A stretch of DNA of 20,030 bases, from NCBI GenBank assembly GCA_009920815.1, contig RFZH01000021.1, positions 1 through 20,030 of the forward strand. The letters run 5' to 3'. Of the stretch, positions 7,961-14,805 are shown one piece after another. Position 1 is the first letter of the stretch; the number at the start of each line of letters is the position of its first letter. A program made the translations under genes and the position numbers. The notes under the pieces are model-generated. The model was not told where the DNA came from and searched no databases. It saw only the letters and a list, made by a program, of their open reading frames with translations. Source of the DNA: Paracoccaceae bacterium (GTDB lineage: Bacteria; Pseudomonadota; Alphaproteobacteria; Rhodobacterales; Rhodobacteraceae).

Positions 7961-8629
7961 TTAGGCGCTGACAAATTGGTCAAAAAGATTGGCAAAAAAT
8001 GGCTTACCATCTGTTCCGCCATGTGCCTCTTCGGACAAACGCTCAGGGTGTGGCATCATCCCCAAGACGCGGCGGTTTTCAGACAACACACCGGCAATAT
8101 CTGCAACCGAGCCGTTGGGATTATCAACATAGGTGAACGCAACACGATCCTGATCAAACAGTTTTTTAACATCGTCAGCAGGCAGATTGTAATTGCCATC
8201 ATGATGCGCAATCGGCACTGTGATGGTTTGACCTGTGCTATAGCCACCCGTGTAAACCGAATTGGTCGTTGTGACCTTAAGCGTTTGATGACGGCAAACG
8301 TATTTTAGACCGGCATTGCGCAACAACGCACCCGGTAATAACCCGGTTTCAGTCAGAACCTGAAATCCGTTACACACGCCAAATACATAACCGCCTTTGT
8401 CTGCAAAACGAATAACCGATTGGCAAATTGGTGACCGCGCTGCGATTGCACCAACACGCAAATAATCACCAAAAGAAAACCCACCTGGTATTGCTATCAC
8501 ATCCAGACCTGTGGGGATCTCAGTATCTTTGTGCCAGATCATTGACACCTCTGCACCTGCGTTTTTCAACGCAACGGCCATGTCTCGATCACAGTTTGAT
8601 CCAGGAAAAACGACTACACCCGCGCGCAT
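7961..8629 (-). CDS. purQ: Phosphoribosylformylglycinamidine synthase, glutaminase subunit
   Basis: This 222-residue class I glutamine amidotransferase supplies ammonia for conversion of FGAR to FGAM in purine synthesis, acting with PurS and the large PurL subunit (PurL is not in this window). The start MRAGVVVFPGSNCDRDM is typical; the nucleophile Cys86 lies in FGVCNGFQVLTE, and the catalytic His/Glu are in MMPHPERLSEEAHGG. The frame extends upstream to 8686, but ATG 8629 is chosen: it overlaps the purS stop by one base (TAATG), indicating translational coupling, and gives the normal family length. Confidence 0.96.
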   Translation of the reverse strand: MRAGVVVFPGSNCDRDMAVALKNAGAEVSMIWHKDTEIPTGLDVIAIPGGFSFGDYLRVGAIAARSPICQSVIRFADKGGYVFGVCNGFQVLTETGLLPGALLRNAGLKYVCRHQTLKVTTTNSVYTGGYSTGQTITVPIAHHDGNYNLPADDVKKLFDQDRVAFTYVDNPNGSVADIAGVLSENRRVLGMMPHPERLSEEAHGGTDGKPFFANLFDQFVSA

Positions 8630-8868
8630 TAGACGATCTCGACGCTGTAATTTTCGATTACGGTGTTTGCCAAAAGCTTTTCGCACATCTCTTCGACTTG
8701 TGCTTTCGCGGCCGCAGAATCTGTTGCTGTGATGTCTAATTCGATCACTTTGCCTTGGCGAACGCCACTCACGCCGTCAAATCCCAACGCACCAAGCGCA
8801 TGTTGTACGGCTGCACCTTGTGGGTCCAAAACACCGTTTTTGAGCATGACATAAACACGGGCTTTCAT
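8629..8868 (-). CDS. purS: Phosphoribosylformylglycinamidine synthase subunit PurS
   Basis: This 79-residue small subunit bridges PurL and PurQ in the FGAM synthetase complex. It shows the family pattern MKARVYVMLKNGVLDPQG, followed by VSGVRQGKVIELDI, VEEMCEKLLANTVIENYSVEIV. Its length is normal. It lies 35 nt after purC and overlaps the purQ start by one base, so the three genes form one operon in the order purC-purS-purQ. Confidence 0.96.
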   Translation of the reverse strand: MKARVYVMLKNGVLDPQGAAVQHALGALGFDGVSGVRQGKVIELDITATDSAAAKAQVEEMCEKLLANTVIENYSVEIV

Positions 8869-8903
8869 AGTTCAATCCTTGGTTTGTCGCACTAAGCGTA
8901 ATT

Positions 8904-9662
8904 TTACTTTACGACCGTTGGGGCCGTCGTGATATTAGATGATTGCAGGATGCCAAGACGGCGCGCCACTTCGGAATAGGCGTCAGTCAACGACCCTAAA
9001 TCACGACGGAACACGTCTTTGTCCAACTTGCGACCGGTTTCGATGTCCCACAAGCGACAGCTGTCTGGGCTGATTTCATCTGCGATAACAAGGCGTTGGA
9101 AATCACCTTCGTACACGCGGCCAATCTCAATTTTAAAATCAACCAAACGGATGCCAACGGCATACATGACACCAGAAAGATAATCATTCACACGCAACGC
9201 CAATGACAAGACATCTTCCATATCTTGCTGGCTTGCCCACCCAAAGGCTGCGATATGTTCTTCGCTGACCAATGGATCCCCTAAAGAATCGTCTTTATAG
9301 CAATATTCGACAACGGGGCGGGACAGCTGCGTTCCCTCTTCGATGCCAAGACGCTTTGACATCGATCCAGCGGCATAGTTGCGTACAATCACTTCCAAGG
9401 GAATAATTTCGCAGCTGCGCACCAACTGTTCACGCATGTTCAAACGTTTCAAAAAATGCGTCGGAATGCCAACAGCCTGCAGGCCAAGCATAAAAAACTC
9501 GGACAAACGGTTGTTTAGAACACCCTTGCCTTCGATGACATCTCTTTTCTCGGCGTTAAATGCTGTCGCGTCGTCCTTGAAATATTGTACGATTGTTCCT
9601 GGCTCGGGACCTTCGTAAAGGATTTTCGCTTTGCCTTCATAGATTTTTGTACGGCGCGCCAT
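8904..9662 (-). CDS. purC: SAICAR synthetase (phosphoribosylaminoimidazole-succinocarboxamide synthase)
   Basis: This 252-residue cytoplasmic enzyme condenses CAIR with aspartate using ATP. The sequence begins MARRTKIYEGKAKILYEGPEPGTIVQYFKDDATAFN and carries the family motifs GVLNNRLSEFF, LEVIVRNYAAGSMSKRLG, VDFKIEIGR and ADEISPDSCRLWD (the last being the standard PurC substrate-binding signature). It is first in the purC-purS-purQ operon and is divergent from the methyltransferase gene at 9875 with 212 nt between them. No frame damage is seen. Confidence 0.97.
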   Translation of the reverse strand: MARRTKIYEGKAKILYEGPEPGTIVQYFKDDATAFNAEKRDVIEGKGVLNNRLSEFFMLGLQAVGIPTHFLKRLNMREQLVRSCEIIPLEVIVRNYAAGSMSKRLGIEEGTQLSRPVVEYCYKDDSLGDPLVSEEHIAAFGWASQQDMEDVLSLALRVNDYLSGVMYAVGIRLVDFKIEIGRVYEGDFQRLVIADEISPDSCRLWDIETGRKLDKDVFRRDLGSLTDAYSEVARRLGILQSSNITTAPTVVK

Positions 9663-9786
9663 GGGATCACTTTCTTGGCTGAATTGCGGCCTCTCTTAGT
9701 GCAAGTTGTCAAAAAGGGCAAGTGACGCAATGACCTAGGGCCAAACAAAATGGGGGGCTGTCGCGTCTTTTCCCGATTTGCGAATG

Positions 9787-9818
9787 AAATTCATAATATC
9801 AATGAAAATTATGAATTT
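9787..9818. promoter_or_regulatory. 11-bp perfect inverted repeat in the purC / methyltransferase divergent region
   Basis: AAATTCATAAT and ATTATGAATTT are separated by 10 nt (ATCAATGAAA). The site lies 57 nt before the homocysteine methyltransferase start and 125 nt from the purC start. Long AT-rich dyads of this form fit an operator for a dimeric regulator, possibly of methionine or one-carbon metabolism. A hairpin role is also possible. The identity of the regulator is not visible from the sequence. Confidence 0.55.
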
Positions 9819-9874
9819 GTCTTTCACAAATAAATATGACACGCGCTGGGTGACGAACACGATTGGGTTGAAAG

Positions 9875-10888
9875 ATGACGAACGCTTTTTTGAAAATGCT
9901 AAATGACCGCGACTGGATTTTGACCGATGGCGCGACGGGAACAAATTTGTTCGCGATGGGCCTAGAATCTGGCGATGCGCCAGAGCTTTGGAATGAAACG
10001 CATCCACAAAACATCACAAAGCTGTATCAAATGGCCGTTAATGCGGGCAGCGATTTGTTCTTGACCAATAGCTTTGGTGGCAATGCGTCACGTTTGAAAT
10101 TGCACAATGCAGGGCATCGCGCCCGCGAGTTATCGCGTATCTCGGCGGAACTGGGTCGTGAGGTCGCGGACAAAGCTGGTCGCCCCGTTGTTGTCGCCGG
10201 ATCGGTTGGTCCCACAGGCGACATTATGCAACCGGTCGGGTCCTTATCCCATGCCGATGCCGTCGAAATTTTCCATGAACAGGCCGAAGGGTTAAAGGAA
10301 GGCGGCGCAGACGTGTTATGGTTGGAAACCATTTCTGCGCCAGAAGAATATTTGGCCGCCGCCGAAGCATTTTCAAAAGTTGATTTGCCATGGGTGGGCA
10401 CGATGAGCTTTGATACCGCCGGGCGCACAATGATGGGTGTCACATCAAAGGCAATGGTTGAAATGGTTGAAGGAATTGACAACGCGCCCGTGGCCTTTGG
10501 CGCAAACTGTGGGACCGGTGCGGCAGATATTTTGCGCACCGTGTTGGGATTTGCGGCGGAAAACCCGTCTCAAGCGCTTATATCCAAAGGAAATGCTGGC
10601 ATTCCACAATATGTGGACGGGCATATTTGTTACAATGGCACACCTGATTTAATGGCTGAATACGCGGTCATGGCGCGTAACGCAGGCGCAAAAATTATTG
10701 GTGGATGCTGTGGGACCATGCCTGCGCACCTTACCGCTATGCGGAATGCATTGGAAAACACGCACAAGGGTGCTGCGCCAAGCTTGGAGGAAATCGTTGA
10801 TAAAATTGGTCCGTTTACATCCACATCGGATGGAACGGATGGCGATACACCAGAACCGCGAGCACGCCGCGGACGCCGTCGCGGATAA
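9875..10888 (+). CDS. bmt: Betaine/cobalamin-dependent homocysteine S-methyltransferase
   Basis: This 337-residue homocysteine-binding methyltransferase (Hcy-binding domain, as in BHMT and the MetH N-terminus) makes methionine. Seen: WILTDGATGTNLFAMGL, ADLFLTNSFGG-like SDLFLTNSFGGN, VAGSVGPTG, and the zinc ligands Cys212 (FGANCGTG) and Cys278/Cys279 (IIGGCCGT). The closest family in Rhodobacteraceae is annotated betaine-homocysteine methyltransferase. Because a free-standing corrinoid protein and a DUF1638 protein are encoded 1.3 kb downstream, it may instead take the methyl group from cobalamin, as the N-terminal module of a split methionine synthase. It ends in an acidic then very basic tail (RARRGRRRG), outside the catalytic domain. 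No strong Shine-Dalgarno sequence is seen. It converges with the radical SAM gene, 30 nt apart. Confidence 0.88.
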   Translation: MTNAFLKMLNDRDWILTDGATGTNLFAMGLESGDAPELWNETHPQNITKLYQMAVNAGSDLFLTNSFGGNASRLKLHNAGHRARELSRISAELGREVADKAGRPVVVAGSVGPTGDIMQPVGSLSHADAVEIFHEQAEGLKEGGADVLWLETISAPEEYLAAAEAFSKVDLPWVGTMSFDTAGRTMMGVTSKAMVEMVEGIDNAPVAFGANCGTGAADILRTVLGFAAENPSQALISKGNAGIPQYVDGHICYNGTPDLMAEYAVMARNAGAKIIGGCCGTMPAHLTAMRNALENTHKGAAPSLEEIVDKIGPFTSTSDGTDGDTPEPRARRGRRRG

Positions 10889-10918
10889 ACGCGCAAACGA
10901 GACGGACAATGCTGGGTG

Positions 10919-12013
10919 CTATCCGTCAAATAGATCCATTTGCGCCGATTTTTTCCGCGGAGGCAGGAAATCGGCGCAATTTAGTTTTGGCACCTTGTGT
11001 GCCAATCCCAATTTTTTGATCGCCAGTTGAAACCGCTTCTCGATCATTTCGGCATATGGCCCACTGCCCCGCATACGATGTCCAAAGTTTGCGTCGTAGA
11101 GTTTACCATCATGCATTTCACGAATATGCCCTAGAACACGTTTTGCACAGTCGGGAAATTTATCGAAAAGCCATGCTTGAAAAAGATCAGAGACATCGCG
11201 TGGTAAACGTAACATGATCCAACTTGCCGATTGTGCGCCATGATCGCGCCCCGCCTTTAGGATATTCTCTAATTCATGATCGCTGAGTGCTGGGATCAAG
11301 GGTGATGCCATGACGCGAGTTGGTACGCCCGCTTTGGACAGCCGCTCAATGGTACGCAGCCGCGCAGCGGGCGCCGGTGCGCGCGGCTCCATCACACGTG
11401 ATAATTTCAGATTGAGTGTTGTCACAGACACACCCACCCAAACAAGGTTATCCTGTGCCATTTCGGCCAGGATGTCTAAATCTCGGGTGATCATCGTCCC
11501 TTCGGTAACGATGGCGGTGGGATGTCGAGTTGTTTGCAGAACCTGCAAAATGTCACGCGTGATTTTATGCGTCACGTCAATGGGTTGGTATGGATCGGTG
11601 TTTGTCCCAAGTGCAATGGGGCGGGCGCGGTAGGATGGTTTCGAAAGTTGTTGTATCAACACCTTGGCTGCGTTCGGTTTTGCGGTCAATTTGGTTTCGA
11701 AATCAAGACCAGAGGACAAGTCCAGATAATTATGTGACGGACGTGCATAGCAATAAATGCATCCGTGTTCACAACCTCGATAGGCATTGATCGAACGATC
11801 AAACGGCAAATCGGGCGATGTGTTATAACTTATGATGCTGCGCACCCGCTCTGACGTTACCTCTGCGCGTGAGACAGGTACGCCATCGAGCGGTTCAAAC
11901 CATCCATCAAAGATGACTTCCCTGCCAGTCACATCAAACCGCGACTTTGGATTAAGCGTGGTTGCGCGACCGCGGTATGGAGACTTGTTCGAATGATCAT
12001 CAAAATGCGACAT
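10919..12013 (-). CDS. PA0069-family radical SAM protein (SplB-like)
   Basis: This 364-residue radical SAM enzyme has an N-terminal region containing NPKSRFDV, then the iron-sulfur cluster motif CEHGCIYCYARPSHNY with Cys81, Cys85 and Cys88. Further features are LGTNTDPYQPID, IVTEGTMITRDLDIL, VGVSVTTLN and MEPRAPAPAARLRTIERL. This is the architecture of the PA0069 / spore-photoproduct-lyase-like group, for which I know no proven reaction. It is inserted on the opposite strand between the methyltransferase and corrinoid genes, 30 nt from the former's end, with a 202-nt divergent promoter region on the other side. It might serve B12 or methionine chemistry, but that is only neighbourhood inference. 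All three cluster cysteines are present. No good ribosome-binding site is seen. Confidence 0.88.
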   Translation of the reverse strand: MSHFDDHSNKSPYRGRATTLNPKSRFDVTGREVIFDGWFEPLDGVPVSRAEVTSERVRSIISYNTSPDLPFDRSINAYRGCEHGCIYCYARPSHNYLDLSSGLDFETKLTAKPNAAKVLIQQLSKPSYRARPIALGTNTDPYQPIDVTHKITRDILQVLQTTRHPTAIVTEGTMITRDLDILAEMAQDNLVWVGVSVTTLNLKLSRVMEPRAPAPAARLRTIERLSKAGVPTRVMASPLIPALSDHELENILKAGRDHGAQSASWIMLRLPRDVSDLFQAWLFDKFPDCAKRVLGHIREMHDGKLYDANFGHRMRGSGPYAEMIEKRFQLAIKKLGLAHKVPKLNCADFLPPRKKSAQMDLFDG

Positions 12014-12053
12014 ATCATAAGTTTAGAACATTTAGTGAACATTTGTAAAGATT

Positions 12054-12068
12054 ATGCAATATTTGCAT
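12054..12068. promoter_or_regulatory. Short dyad ATGCAA-TAT-TTGCAT in divergent promoter region
   Basis: A perfect 6-bp inverted repeat with 3-nt spacer lies in the AT-rich part of the 202-nt gap, 41 nt from the radical SAM start and 148 nt before the corrinoid gene. It is plausible as an operator overlapping the radical SAM promoter, but short enough to occur by chance. Confidence 0.3.
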
Positions 12069-12125
12069 GTAAAACACTCTGGTCACGTGAAAAAAAATTA
12101 GTTAAGTCGGCTTCGGTGCACCCAG

Positions 12126-12155
12126 TGTCGCAATTCGCCAAACACATCTGCGACA
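12126..12155. promoter_or_regulatory. Inverted repeat TGTCGCA-N16-TGCGACA upstream of the corrinoid gene
   Basis: Perfect 7-bp arms are separated by 16 nt, the centres of the arms being about two helical turns apart, 61-90 nt before the corrinoid-protein ATG. This suits binding of a dimeric activator to two faces-in-phase half sites; a weak RNA hairpin is the alternative. A degenerate relative (TGTCGCG-N13-TGCGAAT, 9759-9785) is present upstream of the methyltransferase gene. Confidence 0.5.
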
Positions 12156-12215
12156 AACTGGCAAAAGCTGGCACATCGAATAACGGCGCTCTGCGCATTG
12201 AAAAGGAATCGTTAA

Positions 12216-12914
12216 ATGTCAGAAGAAGACGACATCATTCTTTCGGAACTGGACGACGAAGAGCTTGTTCAACAGATGTTTGATGACCTATATGACGGTC
12301 TCAAAGAAGAAATCGAAGAAGGTGTGAACATCCTTCTGGAACGAGATTGGGCACCCTATCGTATTCTGACAGAAGCACTTGTCGGCGGCATGACAATCGT
12401 TGGCCAGGACTTCCGCGATGGTATCCTGTTTGTGCCAGAAGTACTTTTGGCGGCAAACGCGATGAAAGGTGGCATGGCCATTCTGAAACCATTGCTCGCA
12501 GAAACGGGTGCACCGCGCGTTGGCAAAATGGTGATCGGTACCGTCAAAGGCGATATCCACGATATTGGCAAAAACCTTGTATCCATGATGATGGAAGGCG
12601 CAGGCTTTGAGGTGGTCGATTTAGGCATCAACAACCCTGTTGAAAATTACCTGGAAGCGCTCGAAACAGAAAAGCCTGATATTCTTGGTATGTCTGCGCT
12701 TTTGACAACAACAATGCCCTACATGAAGGTCGTCATCGACACTATGGTCGAACAAGGCGTACGTGATGACTATATCGTATTGGTGGGCGGTGCCCCATTG
12801 AACGAAGAATTTGGCAAAGCCATCGGTGCAGACGCCTATTGTCGTGATGCGGCAGTTGCTGTTGAAACCGCAAAAGAATGGGTTGCGCGTAAGCACAATC
12901 AAATGTCTGCGTAA
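12216..12914 (+). CDS. Corrinoid (B12-binding) protein of a split methionine synthase / methyltransferase
   Basis: This 232-residue cobalamin carrier of the MtbC/MetH module type shuttles a methyl group between methyltransferase partners. The cap (B12-binding 2) domain covers about residues 18-95 (LTEALVGGMTIVGQDFRDGILFVPEVLLAANAMKGG). The Rossmann B12-binding domain follows with the DxHxxG motif in KGDIHDIGKN, where His115 should be the lower cobalt ligand, then MSALLTTTM and VGGAPLNEEFGKAIGAD. The start has AAGGAATCG before it. The DUF1638 gene begins 3 nt after its stop, so the two form an operon. The acidic N-terminus (SEEDDIILSELDDEE) is typical of rhodobacteral members. Given the neighbouring homocysteine methyltransferase, the likely acceptor is homocysteine, by inference. 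Confidence 0.93.
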   Translation: MSEEDDIILSELDDEELVQQMFDDLYDGLKEEIEEGVNILLERDWAPYRILTEALVGGMTIVGQDFRDGILFVPEVLLAANAMKGGMAILKPLLAETGAPRVGKMVIGTVKGDIHDIGKNLVSMMMEGAGFEVVDLGINNPVENYLEALETEKPDILGMSALLTTTMPYMKVVIDTMVEQGVRDDYIVLVGGAPLNEEFGKAIGADAYCRDAAVAVETAKEWVARKHNQMSA

Positions 12915-12917
12915 AAT

Positions 12918-13553
12918 ATGGCAGTCAGTGATACAGAACTGACGTTAAACGGTTTGGATGCGGCCCCTCGGGGTCGCATTTCTATTATCGGCTGCGGCGC
13001 GATCGCGCATGAAATATTGGCAATCATGAAAGCCAATCAAATGGATCACATCGTGTTGACCTGTTTGCCCGCAATTTTGCATAACACGCCGGAAAAAATT
13101 CCTCAGGCTGTGCGCGAAAAAATTCGTTCGCTCCGTGAAAATGGTGTGGATCAGATTTTTGTTGCCTATGCAGATTGTGGTACAGGGGGACTGTTGCAAA
13201 CTGTCTGTGCCCAAGAACAAGTCGAAATGATCGAAGGACCGCATTGTTATGCCTTTTTTCAAGGACTTGATGTTGCAGATCAATATGACGATATAACCTC
13301 TTTTTTTCTAACAGATTTCTTGGTTCGACAGTTTGATGCTTTTGTGTGGAAGCCCCTTGGTTTGGACAGGCATCCTGAATTGTTATCAATGTATTTTGGC
13401 AATTATCAGAAACTGGTATATCTGGAACAAGTGTCCGACGCTAAGGTATTGGCAAAAGCAAAAATATGCGCCGAACGCTTGGGCTTGGACTTTGAACACC
13501 GCAAGACTGGGTATGGTGATCTTTGGACCTTTATGGATAAAGCCAAAGGTTAA
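12918..13553 (+). CDS. DUF1638 domain protein (corrinoid-operon partner)
   Basis: This 211-residue protein has the DUF1638 pattern: ISIIGCGAIAHEI (20-32), HIVLTCLPAILHNTPEKIP, VDQIFVAYADCGTGG, and MIEGPHCYAFFQGL. Conserved-looking Cys/His residues (Cys26, Cys49, His55, Cys87, Cys110) could form a metal site, but no catalytic role is established from the sequence. It sits 3 nt behind the corrinoid-protein gene with no Shine-Dalgarno of its own, so translation is probably coupled and its job tied to the corrinoid protein, for example metal/cofactor handling or methyl transfer. That role is inference. No signal peptide or membrane segment is seen. Confidence 0.85.
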   Translation: MAVSDTELTLNGLDAAPRGRISIIGCGAIAHEILAIMKANQMDHIVLTCLPAILHNTPEKIPQAVREKIRSLRENGVDQIFVAYADCGTGGLLQTVCAQEQVEMIEGPHCYAFFQGLDVADQYDDITSFFLTDFLVRQFDAFVWKPLGLDRHPELLSMYFGNYQKLVYLEQVSDAKVLAKAKICAERLGLDFEHRKTGYGDLWTFMDKAKG

Positions 13554-13636
13554 AACAGAATTGACGTCACCCCTGTCGTTTTTTTGACAAAATAGCGATC
13601 AGGCACATCCCTTGGACACCTTATGAATAAACAGCG

Positions 13637-13659
13637 ATGGAATGGTCTGATCATTCCAT
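13637..13659. other. 8-bp inverted repeat between convergent genes
   Basis: ATGGAATG and CATTCCAT with a 7-nt spacer lie between the DUF1638 stop and the sufE stop. A hairpin here could mark transcript ends from both sides, but no T run follows on either strand, so it is not a convincing intrinsic terminator. Confidence 0.4.
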
Positions 13660-13684
13660 ACGCCCAACTGTTGTTTGTAAAGAT

Positions 13685-14089
13685 TTATGACTTCAGCGAA
13701 TTTTGAATTCGTTCAATCATTGAACGCAAGCCGTTTGATCTCTGCGATGAAAGATGATCTTGTAACGCAAGTCGTCCAAGTTCAGCTTGCGCATTTACGT
13801 TGCGTGCGTCTGCAATAGGAAGGCCGTTATAGAGCTTTTGCAAAACCGCGACCAAGCCACGAACTATCATTGCATCACTGTCACCATCAAAGCGGTAAAC
13901 ACCATCATCAATATATTGCTGCATCCAAACTTGGCTTGCACAGCCATGCACTTTGTTGGCGTCAACTTTAAAAGCATCCTCGAGCGGCGGCATCGCCTTG
14001 CCCAATTCGATCACATAGCGATAGCGATCTTCCCAATCATCCATAAATTCAAAATCATCTACGATATCTTCAAAAGCTTGCGTCGCCAT
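13685..14089 (-). CDS. sufE: SufE family cysteine desulfurase activator
   Basis: This 134-residue cytoplasmic protein accepts persulfide sulfur from the cysteine desulfurase SufS and passes it on for Fe-S cluster assembly. It shows the family order FEDIVDDFEFMDDWEDRYRYVIELGKAMPPL, then NKVHGCASQVWM with sulfur-accepting Cys50, FDGDSDAMIVRGLVAVL and a C-terminal LSSQRSNGLRSMIERI. Length is normal. The other suf genes are not in the window. It converges with the DUF1638 gene and is divergent from the lipoprotein gene at 14213. Confidence 0.95.
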   Translation of the reverse strand: MATQAFEDIVDDFEFMDDWEDRYRYVIELGKAMPPLEDAFKVDANKVHGCASQVWMQQYIDDGVYRFDGDSDAMIVRGLVAVLQKLYNGLPIADARNVNAQAELGRLALQDHLSSQRSNGLRSMIERIQNSLKS

Positions 14090-14212
14090 AGTGCCCTCTT
14101 TTTCTTTCTTCTACACCTAAGCGGAGCCTTGCCAAAGGTAAAGCACAAGCTAGCGCTTTTCTTATCTTTGCCATTAGGTTAGGAAGTAAGAAACAGAATT
14201 AGGGGAATGTAC

Positions 14213-14689
14213 ATGCGTACCTTTGTGTCCATTGTTATTTTGTCTTTGGCGCTCTCGGGCTGTAGTTCGATACGCAATAGTAAGGTGAATCCATTGAATT
14301 GGTTTAATGGAGAGACGCAAAGCACCCAGAAATCTCTCATTCCAGAGGAAAACATGTTACGGCGGCGACCAAAAGAGGTCTATGCAGGCACCCCTGTTTA
14401 TTTTGTTACGGCTGCTGCGCTGGAAAAAACGCTAGACGGAAAGATTCTGCGCATTGATGCAAAGTCAGATCGAATTGGGGCAGCTGATATCCGTATCGAG
14501 GATCTTCCAGACCAAGACGATGGCATTTTACGTGTTGTGGTCAAGGCGGTCACACCGTTAGGCGCGCCTGTTGGATCTGAACGCGCGCGTGAAATCGCTG
14601 CTGCACGGTTTTTTTCGCAACAAGACTTGGAAAAATACAAAGCCATTGACGTGAATAGCGCGAACAATGTTTTGCGCGTTCGAAATTAA
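14213..14689 (+). CDS. Small outer-membrane-type lipoprotein of unknown function
   Basis: This 158-residue predicted lipoprotein has a signal MRTFVSIVILSLALSGC with lipobox LSGC, the lipidated residue being Cys17. Ser follows the cysteine, which favours outer-membrane sorting. The mature part contains a charged linker (about residues 18-55) and then a small alpha/beta region (VYAGTPVYFVTAAALEKTLDGKILRIDAKSDR and GILRVVVKAVTPLGAPVGSERAREIAAARFFSQQDLEKY). I do not recognise a named family. ATG 14207 is also in frame, but ATG 14213 has AGGGG 7 nt away. A 7-bp hairpin spans the stop codon. Confidence 0.8.
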   Translation: MRTFVSIVILSLALSGCSSIRNSKVNPLNWFNGETQSTQKSLIPEENMLRRRPKEVYAGTPVYFVTAAALEKTLDGKILRIDAKSDRIGAADIRIEDLPDQDDGILRVVVKAVTPLGAPVGSERAREIAAARFFSQQDLEKYKAIDVNSANNVLRVRN

Positions 14690-14694
14690 CGCGC
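14674..14694 (+). other. Hairpin across the lipoprotein stop codon
   Basis: GCGCGTT and AACGCGC form a 7-bp stem with 7-nt loop CGAAATT; the TAA stop lies at the loop/right-arm border. A third complementary copy (GGCGCGTT at 14739-14746) could pair with the right arm instead, giving two mutually exclusive folds. There is no T run after the stem. The likely role is 3'-end stabilisation or a factor-dependent stop; this is inferred. Confidence 0.4.
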
Positions 14695-14805
14695 CGTAAT
14701 ACAAGCCAAAGAATAGGTTTTAATCACGGGGTACAGCGGGCGCGTTCGTTGGACGTTCCTGTTCCTAATGGTTCGATGGGAAAGTGCAAACTAATGCTGC
14801 TCCTA

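Noticed and set aside
9663..9874. SAM-II or SAM-V type riboswitch before the methyltransferase gene
   Set aside because: I could not recognise the conserved core of either class, and the clear symmetry in the region fits a DNA operator better. A covariance-model search would be decisive.
12070..12215. Cobalamin riboswitch before the corrinoid gene
   Set aside because: No B12-box-like GCCACTG and too little room for the full cobalamin aptamer in the leader.
13570..13595. T7 tract flanked by GTC/GAC as a terminator after the DUF1638 gene
   Set aside because: The T run is the loop, not the tail, of a 4-bp repeat; this does not make an intrinsic terminator.
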